Assembly (NCBI GenBank): GCA_012026795.1
Contig: VEPM01000020.1
Location: 16,472-80,471, forward strand
Direction of reading: 5' to 3'
Source: Candidatus Methanoperedens sp.
GTDB lineage: Archaea > Halobacteriota > Methanosarcinia > Methanosarcinales > Methanoperedenaceae
DNA length: 64,000 nt
A model generated the notes under the pieces. The model searched no databases. It had not been told where the DNA came from and worked only from the letters and a program-made list of their open reading frames with translations. Positions 55,411-62,149 of the stretch are shown here, piece by piece; the stretch's first letter is position 1, and each line of letters opens with the position of its first letter. A program made the translations under genes and the position numbers.

Positions 55411-56376
55411 ATGAGATTAACCGATAACACAAAAGCCGTTTCCATGGTCGTATCTGCGCTCCTTCTTATCATAGTGGTGGCTGGATCCGTTGCATTCCTT
55501 GCAGGCACGATGCAGGGTGTGACTTCCCAGACAGATAAGGTTGTCAGCAATGGCAACAGTGCAGACACCGGGGCTATCAAAATAAATGTAATAAGTTCTG
55601 ACCTTGCTATTCCTGCGGTGAGCCAGCTCGTAAAAGCTTATAATGATAAGAATCCGGGAGTGAAGCTCCAGTTACAGCAAAGTGATTCCCTGGGCGGTAC
55701 TTCTAATGTTTCCATAGGCTCTGTATCTTCCGGTTTAGCAGATATCGGGATTTCTGACAGGGAACCGTCTCCATATGAGATGGAAAAATATCCCGACCTT
55801 GTAGCCCAAAAGTTTGGCACTTCGGGAATTGTTGTCATAGTTCATAGCAGCACGCCGAATATCAAATTTAGCAAAAATGACCTGAAAAACAAATACAGCG
55901 CCCCGGGTTCATTTACGGTGTATCATATGCAGAATATGAGTTCTCGTTATACCGGTACAGAGGCCGCCTTTTTCCAGTATATAGGGACCAATACAATTGC
56001 CCCGGGTATTATTCCCATTAAAGGCGGTGCCGGCATTCTTGATGCTGTGAAAAACATGCCAGAATCTATAGGATTCATAGAATACGGTTATGTTGACTCT
56101 CAGGATAAACTGGGAAATGTGTATATAGCGGACCTCTTTAATGAGAGTAACAATATAACATACACAAATATGAGCTATTCCAACTTCACGCTTGCTGCAA
56201 TCAGCGATAATGTGAACAACTCCTATTATCCTCTGGAGCTTTCACACCCCCTATACTTTGTAACTAAGGGGAAATCATCTCTTGCGGATGCCTTCATAAA
56301 GTGGGCGCTATCATTTGAAGGACAGGATATTATAGAAAAGAATGGATATATCAGCTATGCGAGGGAATTTAGCTGA
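55411..56376 (+). CDS. PstS-like phosphate-binding protein fused to type IV pilin N-terminus (PstS-pilin 1)
   Basis: A 321-residue protein. The N-terminus DNTKA-VSMVVSALLLIIVVAGSV is a class III (prepilin peptidase) signal plus pilin helix, not a lipobox or Sec-type signal. Residues about 50-321 form a PstS-like periplasmic-binding-protein fold: SGLADIGISDREPS, KFGTSGIVVIVHS, TGTEAAFFQYIG, LYFVTKGKSSLADAFIKWALS. The GSTT element of PstS is less clear than in the paralogue at 59294, so ligand binding may have drifted. The first PhoU lies nearby, but no PstCAB is in the window. Confidence 0.8.
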   Translation: MRLTDNTKAVSMVVSALLLIIVVAGSVAFLAGTMQGVTSQTDKVVSNGNSADTGAIKINVISSDLAIPAVSQLVKAYNDKNPGVKLQLQQSDSLGGTSNVSIGSVSSGLADIGISDREPSPYEMEKYPDLVAQKFGTSGIVVIVHSSTPNIKFSKNDLKNKYSAPGSFTVYHMQNMSSRYTGTEAAFFQYIGTNTIAPGIIPIKGGAGILDAVKNMPESIGFIEYGYVDSQDKLGNVYIADLFNESNNITYTNMSYSNFTLAAISDNVNNSYYPLELSHPLYFVTKGKSSLADAFIKWALSFEGQDIIEKNGYISYAREFS

Positions 56377-56527
56377 TTATATTGTCAATAGTCAATTGCG
56401 GTATTGCCGTGGAGAAGATTTTGAAAAAATATGTAAGGAAGAAAAGAATTTATACTTTTTCCAAATGATAATAATAATCATAATTATAAGTAATATTTTT
56501 ATATAGTATAAAGTCTAACTTATTACC

Positions 56528-56962
56528 ATGTCAATGAATGGAACGATGGGTAAGATATTGATAGCTCTACCCGTCTTTTTTTCTGCCTCTGCAATCATAG
56601 ATTATTCCACTACCATCTGGTTTTCGGGGTCGAAGGAAAATCTGATCCGGAATGAGTTCAGCCCACTGCTGGTATATGCAGTCAAAAACGACATGGTAAT
56701 CCCTTATGTTTTCTTTACTGTGATTTTTTATTTCTTCTCATCTTACCTTGCACTGAAAATGCTCTCTTCGGATAAAAATATCTTCTATTGCGCATCAGCC
56801 ATACTTGCCCTGATATCGCTGGCACATACATTCGGGGGTTTATCCTGGTATTTCAGGAGCGAAGCGTACTCCAACGCCATCCTTGCAATTTCAGCAATTA
56901 CGGTCATGATGGCAATATTCTTATCAGGATGGACCTTTCTTCGAAAAAAAATACTCATCTAA
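56528..56962 (+). CDS. Four-helix membrane protein, unknown function
   Basis: A 144-residue protein with four hydrophobic helices (about 8-28, 55-78, 83-103, 115-137) and a motif IDYSTTIWFSGSKENLIRNEFSP between helices 1 and 2, which resembles archaeal/bacterial DUF5658-like proteins (inference). Start ATG 56528 or 56534. TATATAGTATAAAGTC (56501-56516) lies just upstream. Located between PstS-pilin 1 and PhoU 2. Confidence 0.55.
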   Translation: MSMNGTMGKILIALPVFFSASAIIDYSTTIWFSGSKENLIRNEFSPLLVYAVKNDMVIPYVFFTVIFYFFSSYLALKMLSSDKNIFYCASAILALISLAHTFGGLSWYFRSEAYSNAILAISAITVMMAIFLSGWTFLRKKILI

Positions 56963-56975
56963 TCTACTGATATTA

Positions 56976-57015
56976 TATATGGTCTATATATTCTTGGGAA
57001 AAGGTATATAGTATT
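56976..57015 (+). promoter_or_regulatory. CTATATA motifs upstream of AbrB-PhoU 2
   Basis: GGTCTATATATTC (56981-56993) and GGTATATAGTATT (57003-57015) form a spaced pair 27-61 bases before the ATG at 57042. Confidence 0.45.
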
Positions 57016-57041
57016 TACTGACCTCATAAAGTATCATTAAC

Positions 57042-58040
57042 ATGATCAATCCAGAAATAAGAAAAGTCCAGATAACAGGCAAATCAACGTTCGTTGTTTC
57101 TCTTCCTAAGAAGTGGGCTATAAATGTCGGAATAATATCAGGTTCCCTTGTTCATATGCACCCCCAGGAGGATGGTTCCCTTCTTTTAACCTCAAACGGC
57201 GGTTTGGTGTCTCAGAGTCTAAAAACCTTAACTATAGATGGGAGGGCAGGCGAGCCGCTGATAAGAGATATAATAGCCACCTACGTTGCCGGGTATCGTA
57301 TGATCGAACTAAAAGGCAGGAATATAACATATGAACAGAAAAAAGACATAACAACTATAGTGAAAAAATTGATAGGTATTGAGATTATTGAAGAGACACC
57401 GGATAAAGTGATAATCCAGGATATATCGAATCCGGGGGAGATGCCTATCGATATGAGCTTTCGGCGCATGCATATAAAAGTGCAATGGATGCTTGATAAT
57501 ACAATAAAGGCAATGAACACAAGGGATGTAATTCTTGCCTCTGAAGTCGTAAAGCAGGATGATGAGATCGATCGACTCCACCTGTTGATATCAAAACAGT
57601 TCATGGATATTTTACTCCATTCAAGGATATCTGAAAAAAGTGAACTCGGATTGACAGGGGCATTCTACTACAGGCTGGCAAGCGACCAGTTAGAGCGTGT
57701 GTCAGACCATGCGGGTAAGATCGCTGGCATAATACTGGAATCATGTGACAAAATCCCTCCTGCCATGCTTGAAGGTATTGTTAAAATCGGGATCGTTTCT
57801 TACAGGCTTGTCAACGATTCTGTCGTTTCTTTTACAAAATGCAATGTAGAACTTGCAAACAGGATTATTGACGAACATAAAAAAATAAGCGAAGATCTGC
57901 GAAAAACCAGAAATATTTCAACAGGTATGAATCCTGACACTGTTATATCCCTGGGGCTTATAGCAGACAGTGTGAAAAGGATAGGGGATTATGCTGCAAA
58001 TGTGGCAGAGCTAGCCATTGACTTCTCTAAAAGTATATAG
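57042..58040 (+). CDS. AbrB-PhoU fusion regulator 2
   Basis: A 332-residue protein with the same architecture as the gene at 45877. N-terminal AbrB-like domain (VQITGKSTFVVSLPKKWAINVGI, residues 8-30). Two PhoU-like helical domains follow (SEVVKQDDEIDRLHLLISKQFMDIL; DQLERVSDHAGKIAGIILE; SLGLIADSVKRIGDYAANVAELAI). It probably binds DNA and senses phosphate status by interaction with transporter or sensor proteins; inferred from family. It lies between the two PstS-pilin genes. Confidence 0.88.
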   Translation: MINPEIRKVQITGKSTFVVSLPKKWAINVGIISGSLVHMHPQEDGSLLLTSNGGLVSQSLKTLTIDGRAGEPLIRDIIATYVAGYRMIELKGRNITYEQKKDITTIVKKLIGIEIIEETPDKVIIQDISNPGEMPIDMSFRRMHIKVQWMLDNTIKAMNTRDVILASEVVKQDDEIDRLHLLISKQFMDILLHSRISEKSELGLTGAFYYRLASDQLERVSDHAGKIAGIILESCDKIPPAMLEGIVKIGIVSYRLVNDSVVSFTKCNVELANRIIDEHKKISEDLRKTRNISTGMNPDTVISLGLIADSVKRIGDYAANVAELAIDFSKSI

Positions 58041-58135
58041 GTATCGGGCTGATTATAATATAGCAGCATCGTTATTTTTTCCTGTTTTGTTCTATATACC
58101 TCTATTGTTTCTATGTAGGATGGTTTTATGATTTG

Positions 58136-58324
58136 ATGCAACCAGAATCAGGTATGCGCAATGAAGTTATGGGTGCAGTTATGATTTTTGTCCTTTCACT
58201 CTACAGCGCCGCTTCTGTATCGTGGTATTCTCCATCAGTAAATCTTCCGGCTGCGATATTTGCGGTCTTCCCTGTGATGGGTGCGCTTGGTGTAATAATC
58301 CTTGCAGCTAAAAAAAAAGCCTGA
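58136..58324 (+). CDS. Small two-helix membrane protein
   Basis: About 62 residues from ATG 58136 (MQPESGMRNEVMG); TTG 58133 is also possible. Two hydrophobic helices (about 10-30 and 38-58) and a KKK tail. TTCTATATACC (58089-58099) lies upstream. No family recognised. Confidence 0.5.
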   Translation: MQPESGMRNEVMGAVMIFVLSLYSAASVSWYSPSVNLPAAIFAVFPVMGALGVIILAAKKKA

Positions 58325-58660
58325 AACAAGGCGATATAATCTTTCCATCTCACTCCTAACCGGGAAAAATATCAGAATCAATTTCTATTTTTTCAGTAGC
58401 AACAAATGGTTATTCTGCTGAACTCCAAAAATACTATATAGATTACATAGATAAATTTTATCTGTATTTATCCGGATACTTACCAAAAAAAATTTGCATG
58501 CTCATAAAAATTAAATATCAAAACGCGCAATCAGAAAAAAAGGCAAATAAAATATTGTCTTCAATGCACGGCGTTTCCCTGTGAATTTATGAATCTATCA
58601 AGAACCTACTGTCCGGTATTTTCTAAATTTAAAATCCTGAACGGTTACAGGGGAAAATAA
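58325..58660. other. Intergenic region upstream of the repeat units
   Basis: No gene seen. It contains ACTATATAGATTACATAG (58433-58450) and a perfect inverted repeat AGATAAA-T-TTTATCT (58449-58463). Otherwise AT-rich with no evident structure. Confidence 0.4.
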
Positions 58661-58716
58661 ACTATATAACTCTCTATAGTTTATGAGGGTAGTCCTGAAA
58701 TAGTTTATAGAATTAT
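58661..58716 (+). repeat. Conserved regulatory block A
   Basis: It starts ACTATATAACTCTCTATAG, followed by TTTATGAGGGT; ACTATA and TATAGT form an inverted repeat (AAACTATA/TATAGTTT). A second half has AATAGTTTAT (58699-58708). Blocks B (58899) and C (59114) align with it over about 55 bp; A and C differ at one base over the first 30. It could be promoter plus operator for RNA A. Confidence 0.75.
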
Positions 58717-58717
58717 A

Positions 58718-58878
58718 GTGATGTGGCGGCTATAGGATCATGCCGCTAAATCACACAACCCGTAGGAGGAATATGAAGCCCTTGACGTATCTTACTTTTT
58801 TACCCATGGCCGGGCTTCATTAATCATGAACTGGTGCCTCAGGTCTCTTCATCTCCGATCCGGGGCACCTGTTTCATG
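58718..58878 (+). ncRNA. Three-hairpin RNA candidate, copy A
   Basis: Hairpin 1: GTGAT/ATCAC outer stem (58718-58722, 58750-58754) with GCGGC/GCCGC inner stem (58726-58730, 58742-58746). Hairpin 2: ATGAAGCCC/GGGCTTCAT (58773-58781, 58812-58820), 9 bp. Hairpin 3: CATGAAC-T-GGTGCC pairing with GGCACC-T-GTT(T)CATG (58825-58838, 58864-58878). The same order of stems with different sequence recurs in copy B. A GGAGG-preceded frame of 16 codons at 58773 is absent from copy B, so a peptide is less likely than a structured RNA. Transcription is not shown. Confidence 0.55.
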
Positions 58879-58898
58879 CTTTGAACGAATAAAAGTAG

Positions 58899-58955
58899 AT
58901 TATATGGTTCTATATAGTCTATGAGGCTCATCCTATTATAGTTTCCAAAATTAGA
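58899..58955 (+). repeat. Conserved regulatory block B
   Basis: Aligns with block A: ATTATATGGTTCTATATAG then TCTATGAGGCT, and ATTATAGTTT about 40 bases in. It is more diverged than A versus C, but length and order are preserved. The distance from A is 238 bp. Confidence 0.7.
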
Positions 58956-58961
58956 GTGACT

Positions 58962-59098
58962 CTGGCGGCTCATACGCTTGCCGCCAGAACGCCGAAAAAG
59001 GAACCCTTACTTACTCATTCTTTTGCCATAGTAAGGGCTTCTGTTACGTCGAAACCATGCCCCCCGCGTAGGGAGAGCGGGGGCGCTGGTTTCATGCT
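58962..59098 (+). ncRNA. Three-hairpin RNA candidate, copy B
   Basis: Hairpin 1: CTGGCGGC/GCCGCCAG (58962-58969, 58980-58987), 8 bp. Hairpin 2: CCCTTACT/AGTAAGGG (59004-59011, 59030-59037), 8 bp. Hairpin 3: GAAACCA...TGGTTTC (59051-59057, 59087-59093) enclosing CCCCCGC/GCGGGGG (59061-59067, 59077-59083). It ends TTTCATGCTTGAA, matching the end of copy A (TTTCATGCTTTGAA). Stem sequences differ from copy A while pairing is retained. Orientation is inferred from the blocks and the downstream gene. Confidence 0.55.
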
Positions 59099-59113
59099 TG
59101 AAAATAAAAATAG

Positions 59114-59168
59114 ACTATAGAACTCTCTATAGTTTATGAGGGTTTGCATAAAATAGTTTATGAAATTA
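59114..59168 (+). promoter_or_regulatory. Conserved regulatory block C, upstream of PstS-pilin 2
   Basis: ACTATAGAACTCTCTATAG then TTTATGAGGGT, nearly identical to block A. It is followed not by hairpins but by a leader toward the ATG at 59294. A nearer TATA-like CTTAAATATTGG (59254-59265) may be the core promoter, which would make block C an upstream activator site. Confidence 0.65.
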
Positions 59169-59293
59169 GTATGATCGGTGATGCTATAAATCCGTGTCCG
59201 CCAAACTTCGAATTGAAAGTATATAACACTCAGAGGGCATGCCGATGGGCATCACTTAAATATTGGATAGAAAAAATAAAGGAGAACATAAAA

Positions 59294-60355
59294 ATGGTAA
59301 ATATGAAGGAAATTAGGGCATTCCTGCATGACGCAAAAGCCGTCTCGCCAGCAATCGCGACATTGATTTTGATCGTGATCGCAGCAGTGGCAGCAGCAGG
59401 TGTGGGAATACTTGTACAGTCCTCGCAGCAGAATGCGAAGGATCAGACTGGAGATAAGAACTTAAATGCAATGGGAACGATCGACATCAAGGGCAGCACC
59501 ACACTATTGCCCGTTACGCAGGCTGCCGCTGAAGCGTTCATGAAGAAATACCCTGCTATTACAATCAACATAGGCGGCGGAGGCTCTGAAGTTGGGCAGT
59601 TATTAGCATGGACTACAACAAAACCAACTCAAGAAATGGGCGCAAGCTCATCCAAGTGGTCTTCCAGTGATAAGACCATATCTGGAATAGTTATACCAAA
59701 GAGAGAAACAGCAATCATCCAGGAAGCAGGAGAGAATGCCAAAGTCTTTGAGTCAAAGATTGGAACTGGCATGATCGTAATGGCTGGTAAGACTGAATTT
59801 AATGTTGATAATAGTACAGGATGCGCAAACTCAGCTACAAATATATGCTTCACTGATTTGAAGAACGCATACCAAAACGGCGCCATAATACCTGTCTCGA
59901 ATTATAAAGTAGTTCAGCGCTCAGACAAATCTGGAACTGAAGAAACTTTTGCGGCATGGATCGGTCTCGTCAACTCAGTCGACAAACAGCTTAATTCGAG
60001 CAACGTTACAGGATACCAAGGCAACCAGGGTATAAGAGATGCAATTGCCAACGATGCAACAGGGAAAACAATCGGATTCGTTGATGTAGGATTCACCGGC
60101 ACTAATGTGAATGGCAATGTTAACGTCTTGGCTGGAAAAATGAACAATACAGCAGCTAATAGTGATACTAAGGGTGTAGGCAAGGATTACGACTCAGCAA
60201 GCATCAGCTTAACATCAACCGGAAAGGGTCTTTCAAGAGATCTCTTCTACTACAACCAGGGCATACCTACAGGCGCAATCAAAACATATCTTGACTGGAT
60301 TATGACCCCGGACGGACAGAAGATCGTACAGCAGGAAGGATTCTTCAGCAATTAA
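59294..60355 (+). CDS. PstS-like phosphate-binding protein fused to type IV pilin N-terminus (PstS-pilin 2)
   Basis: About 353 residues from ATG 59294, preceded by AAAGGAG; the frame opens at 59144 but the upstream part is not protein-like. The N-terminus HDAKA-VSPAIATLILIVIAAVA is a class III signal/pilin helix. Residues about 60-353 form a PstS family domain: DIKGSTTLLPVTQAAAEAF (phosphate loop), INIGGGGSEVG, VVQRSDKSGTEETFAAW, IGFVDVGF and YLDWIMTPDGQKIV. It is closer to true PstS than the protein at 55411. The fusion would place the binding domain on a pilus-like filament or on a membrane-anchored pilin helix. Confidence 0.88.
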   Translation: MVNMKEIRAFLHDAKAVSPAIATLILIVIAAVAAAGVGILVQSSQQNAKDQTGDKNLNAMGTIDIKGSTTLLPVTQAAAEAFMKKYPAITINIGGGGSEVGQLLAWTTTKPTQEMGASSSKWSSSDKTISGIVIPKRETAIIQEAGENAKVFESKIGTGMIVMAGKTEFNVDNSTGCANSATNICFTDLKNAYQNGAIIPVSNYKVVQRSDKSGTEETFAAWIGLVNSVDKQLNSSNVTGYQGNQGIRDAIANDATGKTIGFVDVGFTGTNVNGNVNVLAGKMNNTAANSDTKGVGKDYDSASISLTSTGKGLSRDLFYYNQGIPTGAIKTYLDWIMTPDGQKIVQQEGFFSN

Positions 60356-60365
60356 ATAAACATCG

Positions 60366-60400
60366 ATTATGAGGAAAGTTCCTCATAATTTCTTTTTTCT
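60366..60400 (+). terminator. Terminator of PstS-pilin 2
   Basis: A perfect inverted repeat ATTATGAGGAA/TTCCTCATAAT (60366-60376, 60379-60389) is followed by TTCTTTTTTCTT, 10 bases after the stop codon. Confidence 0.85.
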
Positions 60401-60424
60401 TATCAGCTTAACCATCCAGCAAAA

Positions 60425-60646
60425 ATGAATAACGGTGAATGTATGGAATATTCTACAGGAGACATAGTAAAATTCAAACTCGAGTCGGGTAAGATCCATG
60501 AAGGAGGAGATATCCGGTTCATAGAACGGAGCCGTAACGAGGATATACTGTACATAAGCAGCTTCAATAGGTGGGACAGAGTTCCTGAAAACAGGATTAT
60601 AGCGATTTGCAAAAGAAAAGATAAAAGAAAAAATAATTATTATTAA
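60425..60646 (+). CDS. Small hypothetical protein
   Basis: A 73-residue protein; ATG 60425 or 60443 (MEYSTGDIVKFKLESGK). The sequence GDIVKFKLESGKIHEGG looks like a small beta-barrel (SH3-like) protein with a basic tail. No family was recognised. First of three small genes leading to the prepilin peptidase. Confidence 0.5.
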   Translation: MNNGECMEYSTGDIVKFKLESGKIHEGGDIRFIERSRNEDILYISSFNRWDRVPENRIIAICKRKDKRKNNYY

Positions 60647-60675
60647 TCAGGATTTCAGATATCAGGGAGAGATTT

Positions 60676-60903
60676 ATGAAAAAAAAGAATTTGCAATATA
60701 TTCTAAAAACTTTATCACGTGTTTTTGAGAATTCAGCGCAAAAGGCGCATATAGAGGAATTCAAGGCAAAATACAGGGGAGTGCCATGGAGAGATGGGAT
60801 CGAACGTACACTGCTGAGTTATGCCCGCAGCGGCGTGACAATGAAAAGATGGATTGATAATTTAATTAATTTCATGATGGAGAAGAATATCACGTATAAT
60901 TAA
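60676..60903 (+). CDS. Small hypothetical protein
   Basis: A 75-residue helical, basic protein (SRVFENSAQKAHIEEFKAKY, RDGIERTLLSYARSGVTMKRW), with AGGGAGAG before the ATG. No family recognised; 29 bp after the previous gene. Confidence 0.5.
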   Translation: MKKKNLQYILKTLSRVFENSAQKAHIEEFKAKYRGVPWRDGIERTLLSYARSGVTMKRWIDNLINFMMEKNITYN

Positions 60904-60975
60904 AAGTAGAGATCCTGTACATCAACAGTTTCAGAAGATGACTTTGCCTCCGGACATAAAAAAAAGAGGAACAAT

Positions 60976-61206
60976 ATGCGGGGAAGGCTTGATATAATTA
61001 TCGATATTCTTGAAATTGCGAAAAAAGGAGTAAATAAAACAAAAATTGTCTATGGTGCGAACCTGAACTTTCAGCTAACAGAAAAATATCTTGGTTTTCT
61101 CCTGGAAAAAGGATTTATATATTACCTACACAATAAATACATAACTACAGATAAAGGAAAAATGATCCTGGAAAAGGCGAAAGAAATCAATATTCAGTTA
61201 CAATAA
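60976..61206 (+). CDS. Winged-helix transcriptional regulator (COG3432 type)
   Basis: A 76-residue protein. RLDIIIDILEIAKKGVNKTKIVYGANLNFQLTEKYLGFLLEKG-type sequence (shown in parts: GVNKTKIVYGANLNF; KYLGFLLEKGFI) is the hallmark of small archaeal winged-helix regulators. It ends in TTDKGKMILEK. 18-20 bp before the prepilin peptidase gene; it could regulate the pilus genes. Confidence 0.8.
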   Translation: MRGRLDIIIDILEIAKKGVNKTKIVYGANLNFQLTEKYLGFLLEKGFIYYLHNKYITTDKGKMILEKAKEINIQLQ

Positions 61207-61226
61207 AATATCAGCAAGAGGATTTG

Positions 61227-61985
61227 ATGGAAAAGAGCGTATTTGATATTTTAAAAATCTTATTCTGTACTCCGTTTCTGCTTTATGCATGTTATTCGGA
61301 TATTAAAAAGCGCAGGGTGGCCAATAATGTATGGCTGGTAATGCTTGTTGGCAGCATTATTTCTATTTCTTATGATTTCTCGTTATATAAGGAACTTGCT
61401 CTGCGTCCGTTGATTATTTCAGCAGGATTCATCTTCATACTTGCCTATATCCTTTTTAAAACAGGCGCATTCGGCGGGGCTGATGCCAAAGCGCTTATGG
61501 TCATGTCATTGACCATTCCGACCTATCCGGGTTTCCAGGCTCTGGGATATGCTTTTCCCCTGAATAAACCCATCTATGATATTTTTGCCCTGAGTATCTT
61601 AGCCAACGCAGCACTACTGACAGCTGTCGTTCCCATCGGGCTGGCTTTATATAACCTGGCGGAAATGGGTTTAAATTTCGATAATCCGGCATATATTTTC
61701 ATGGGTTATAAAACGAGAATTTCAAAGCTTGCAGGCAGACATATCCGGTTGATCCGGGGTTTTGAAATGACAGATGGCAGGGTCAGATCCCATTTTAAAT
61801 GGGATGGTATGGAAATTAACGAGAAAACGATCAGGGAGCTTAAGGATCTTTCAGGGAAATGTTTAATAAAAGATGAGATCTGGGTGACCCCGGAGTTACC
61901 TTTTATGATTCCCATAACGTTAGGTTTTTTCACGGCTGTTTTCTACGGTGATCTGATGTTTGAGTTAATTAAATTTCTCCTATGA
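61227..61985 (+). CDS. Prepilin peptidase, A24 (GxGD-type) family
   Basis: About 252 residues from ATG 61227, with AGAGG upstream. Membrane protein with about six helices. The first catalytic Asp is in YACYSDIKKRRVANNVW (near residue 21) and the second in the GGADAK motif (about residue 87), matching the GxGD peptidases EppA/PibD/TadV. It would cleave the pilin-like signals of the pilin at 46987 and both PstS-pilins. The C-terminal half carries an additional soluble domain (about 165-220). Confidence 0.85.
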   Translation: MEKSVFDILKILFCTPFLLYACYSDIKKRRVANNVWLVMLVGSIISISYDFSLYKELALRPLIISAGFIFILAYILFKTGAFGGADAKALMVMSLTIPTYPGFQALGYAFPLNKPIYDIFALSILANAALLTAVVPIGLALYNLAEMGLNFDNPAYIFMGYKTRISKLAGRHIRLIRGFEMTDGRVRSHFKWDGMEINEKTIRELKDLSGKCLIKDEIWVTPELPFMIPITLGFFTAVFYGDLMFELIKFLL

Positions 61986-62042
61986 GAGAATATGAAAAAC
62001 GGAAACCCCTGACTTTTTAAGATAAATCCAGACAATATTGAT

Positions 62043-62082
62043 ATTATATAGATTATATAGATTATTTTGATCAGCTATATAA
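62043..62082 (+). promoter_or_regulatory. TATATAGATTA repeats upstream of alkaline phosphatase
   Basis: Two adjacent copies of TATATAGATTA (about 62046-62067) and an AGCTATATAAAC further on lie about 65-105 bases before the ATG at 62150. The last may be the TATA box. Confidence 0.5.
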
Positions 62083-62149
62083 ACTTTATAATATGAATAT
62101 CTCCGATAGCAAAATCATTGATTTTGTATCACTTAAGAAAGGAGGAATA

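Noticed and set aside
58773..58823. A 16-codon frame with strong GGAGG (MKPLTYLTFLPMAGLH) in RNA candidate A
   Set aside because: The frame and ribosome site are absent from copy B, and the bases are accounted for by hairpin 2. A leader peptide is not excluded but is less likely.
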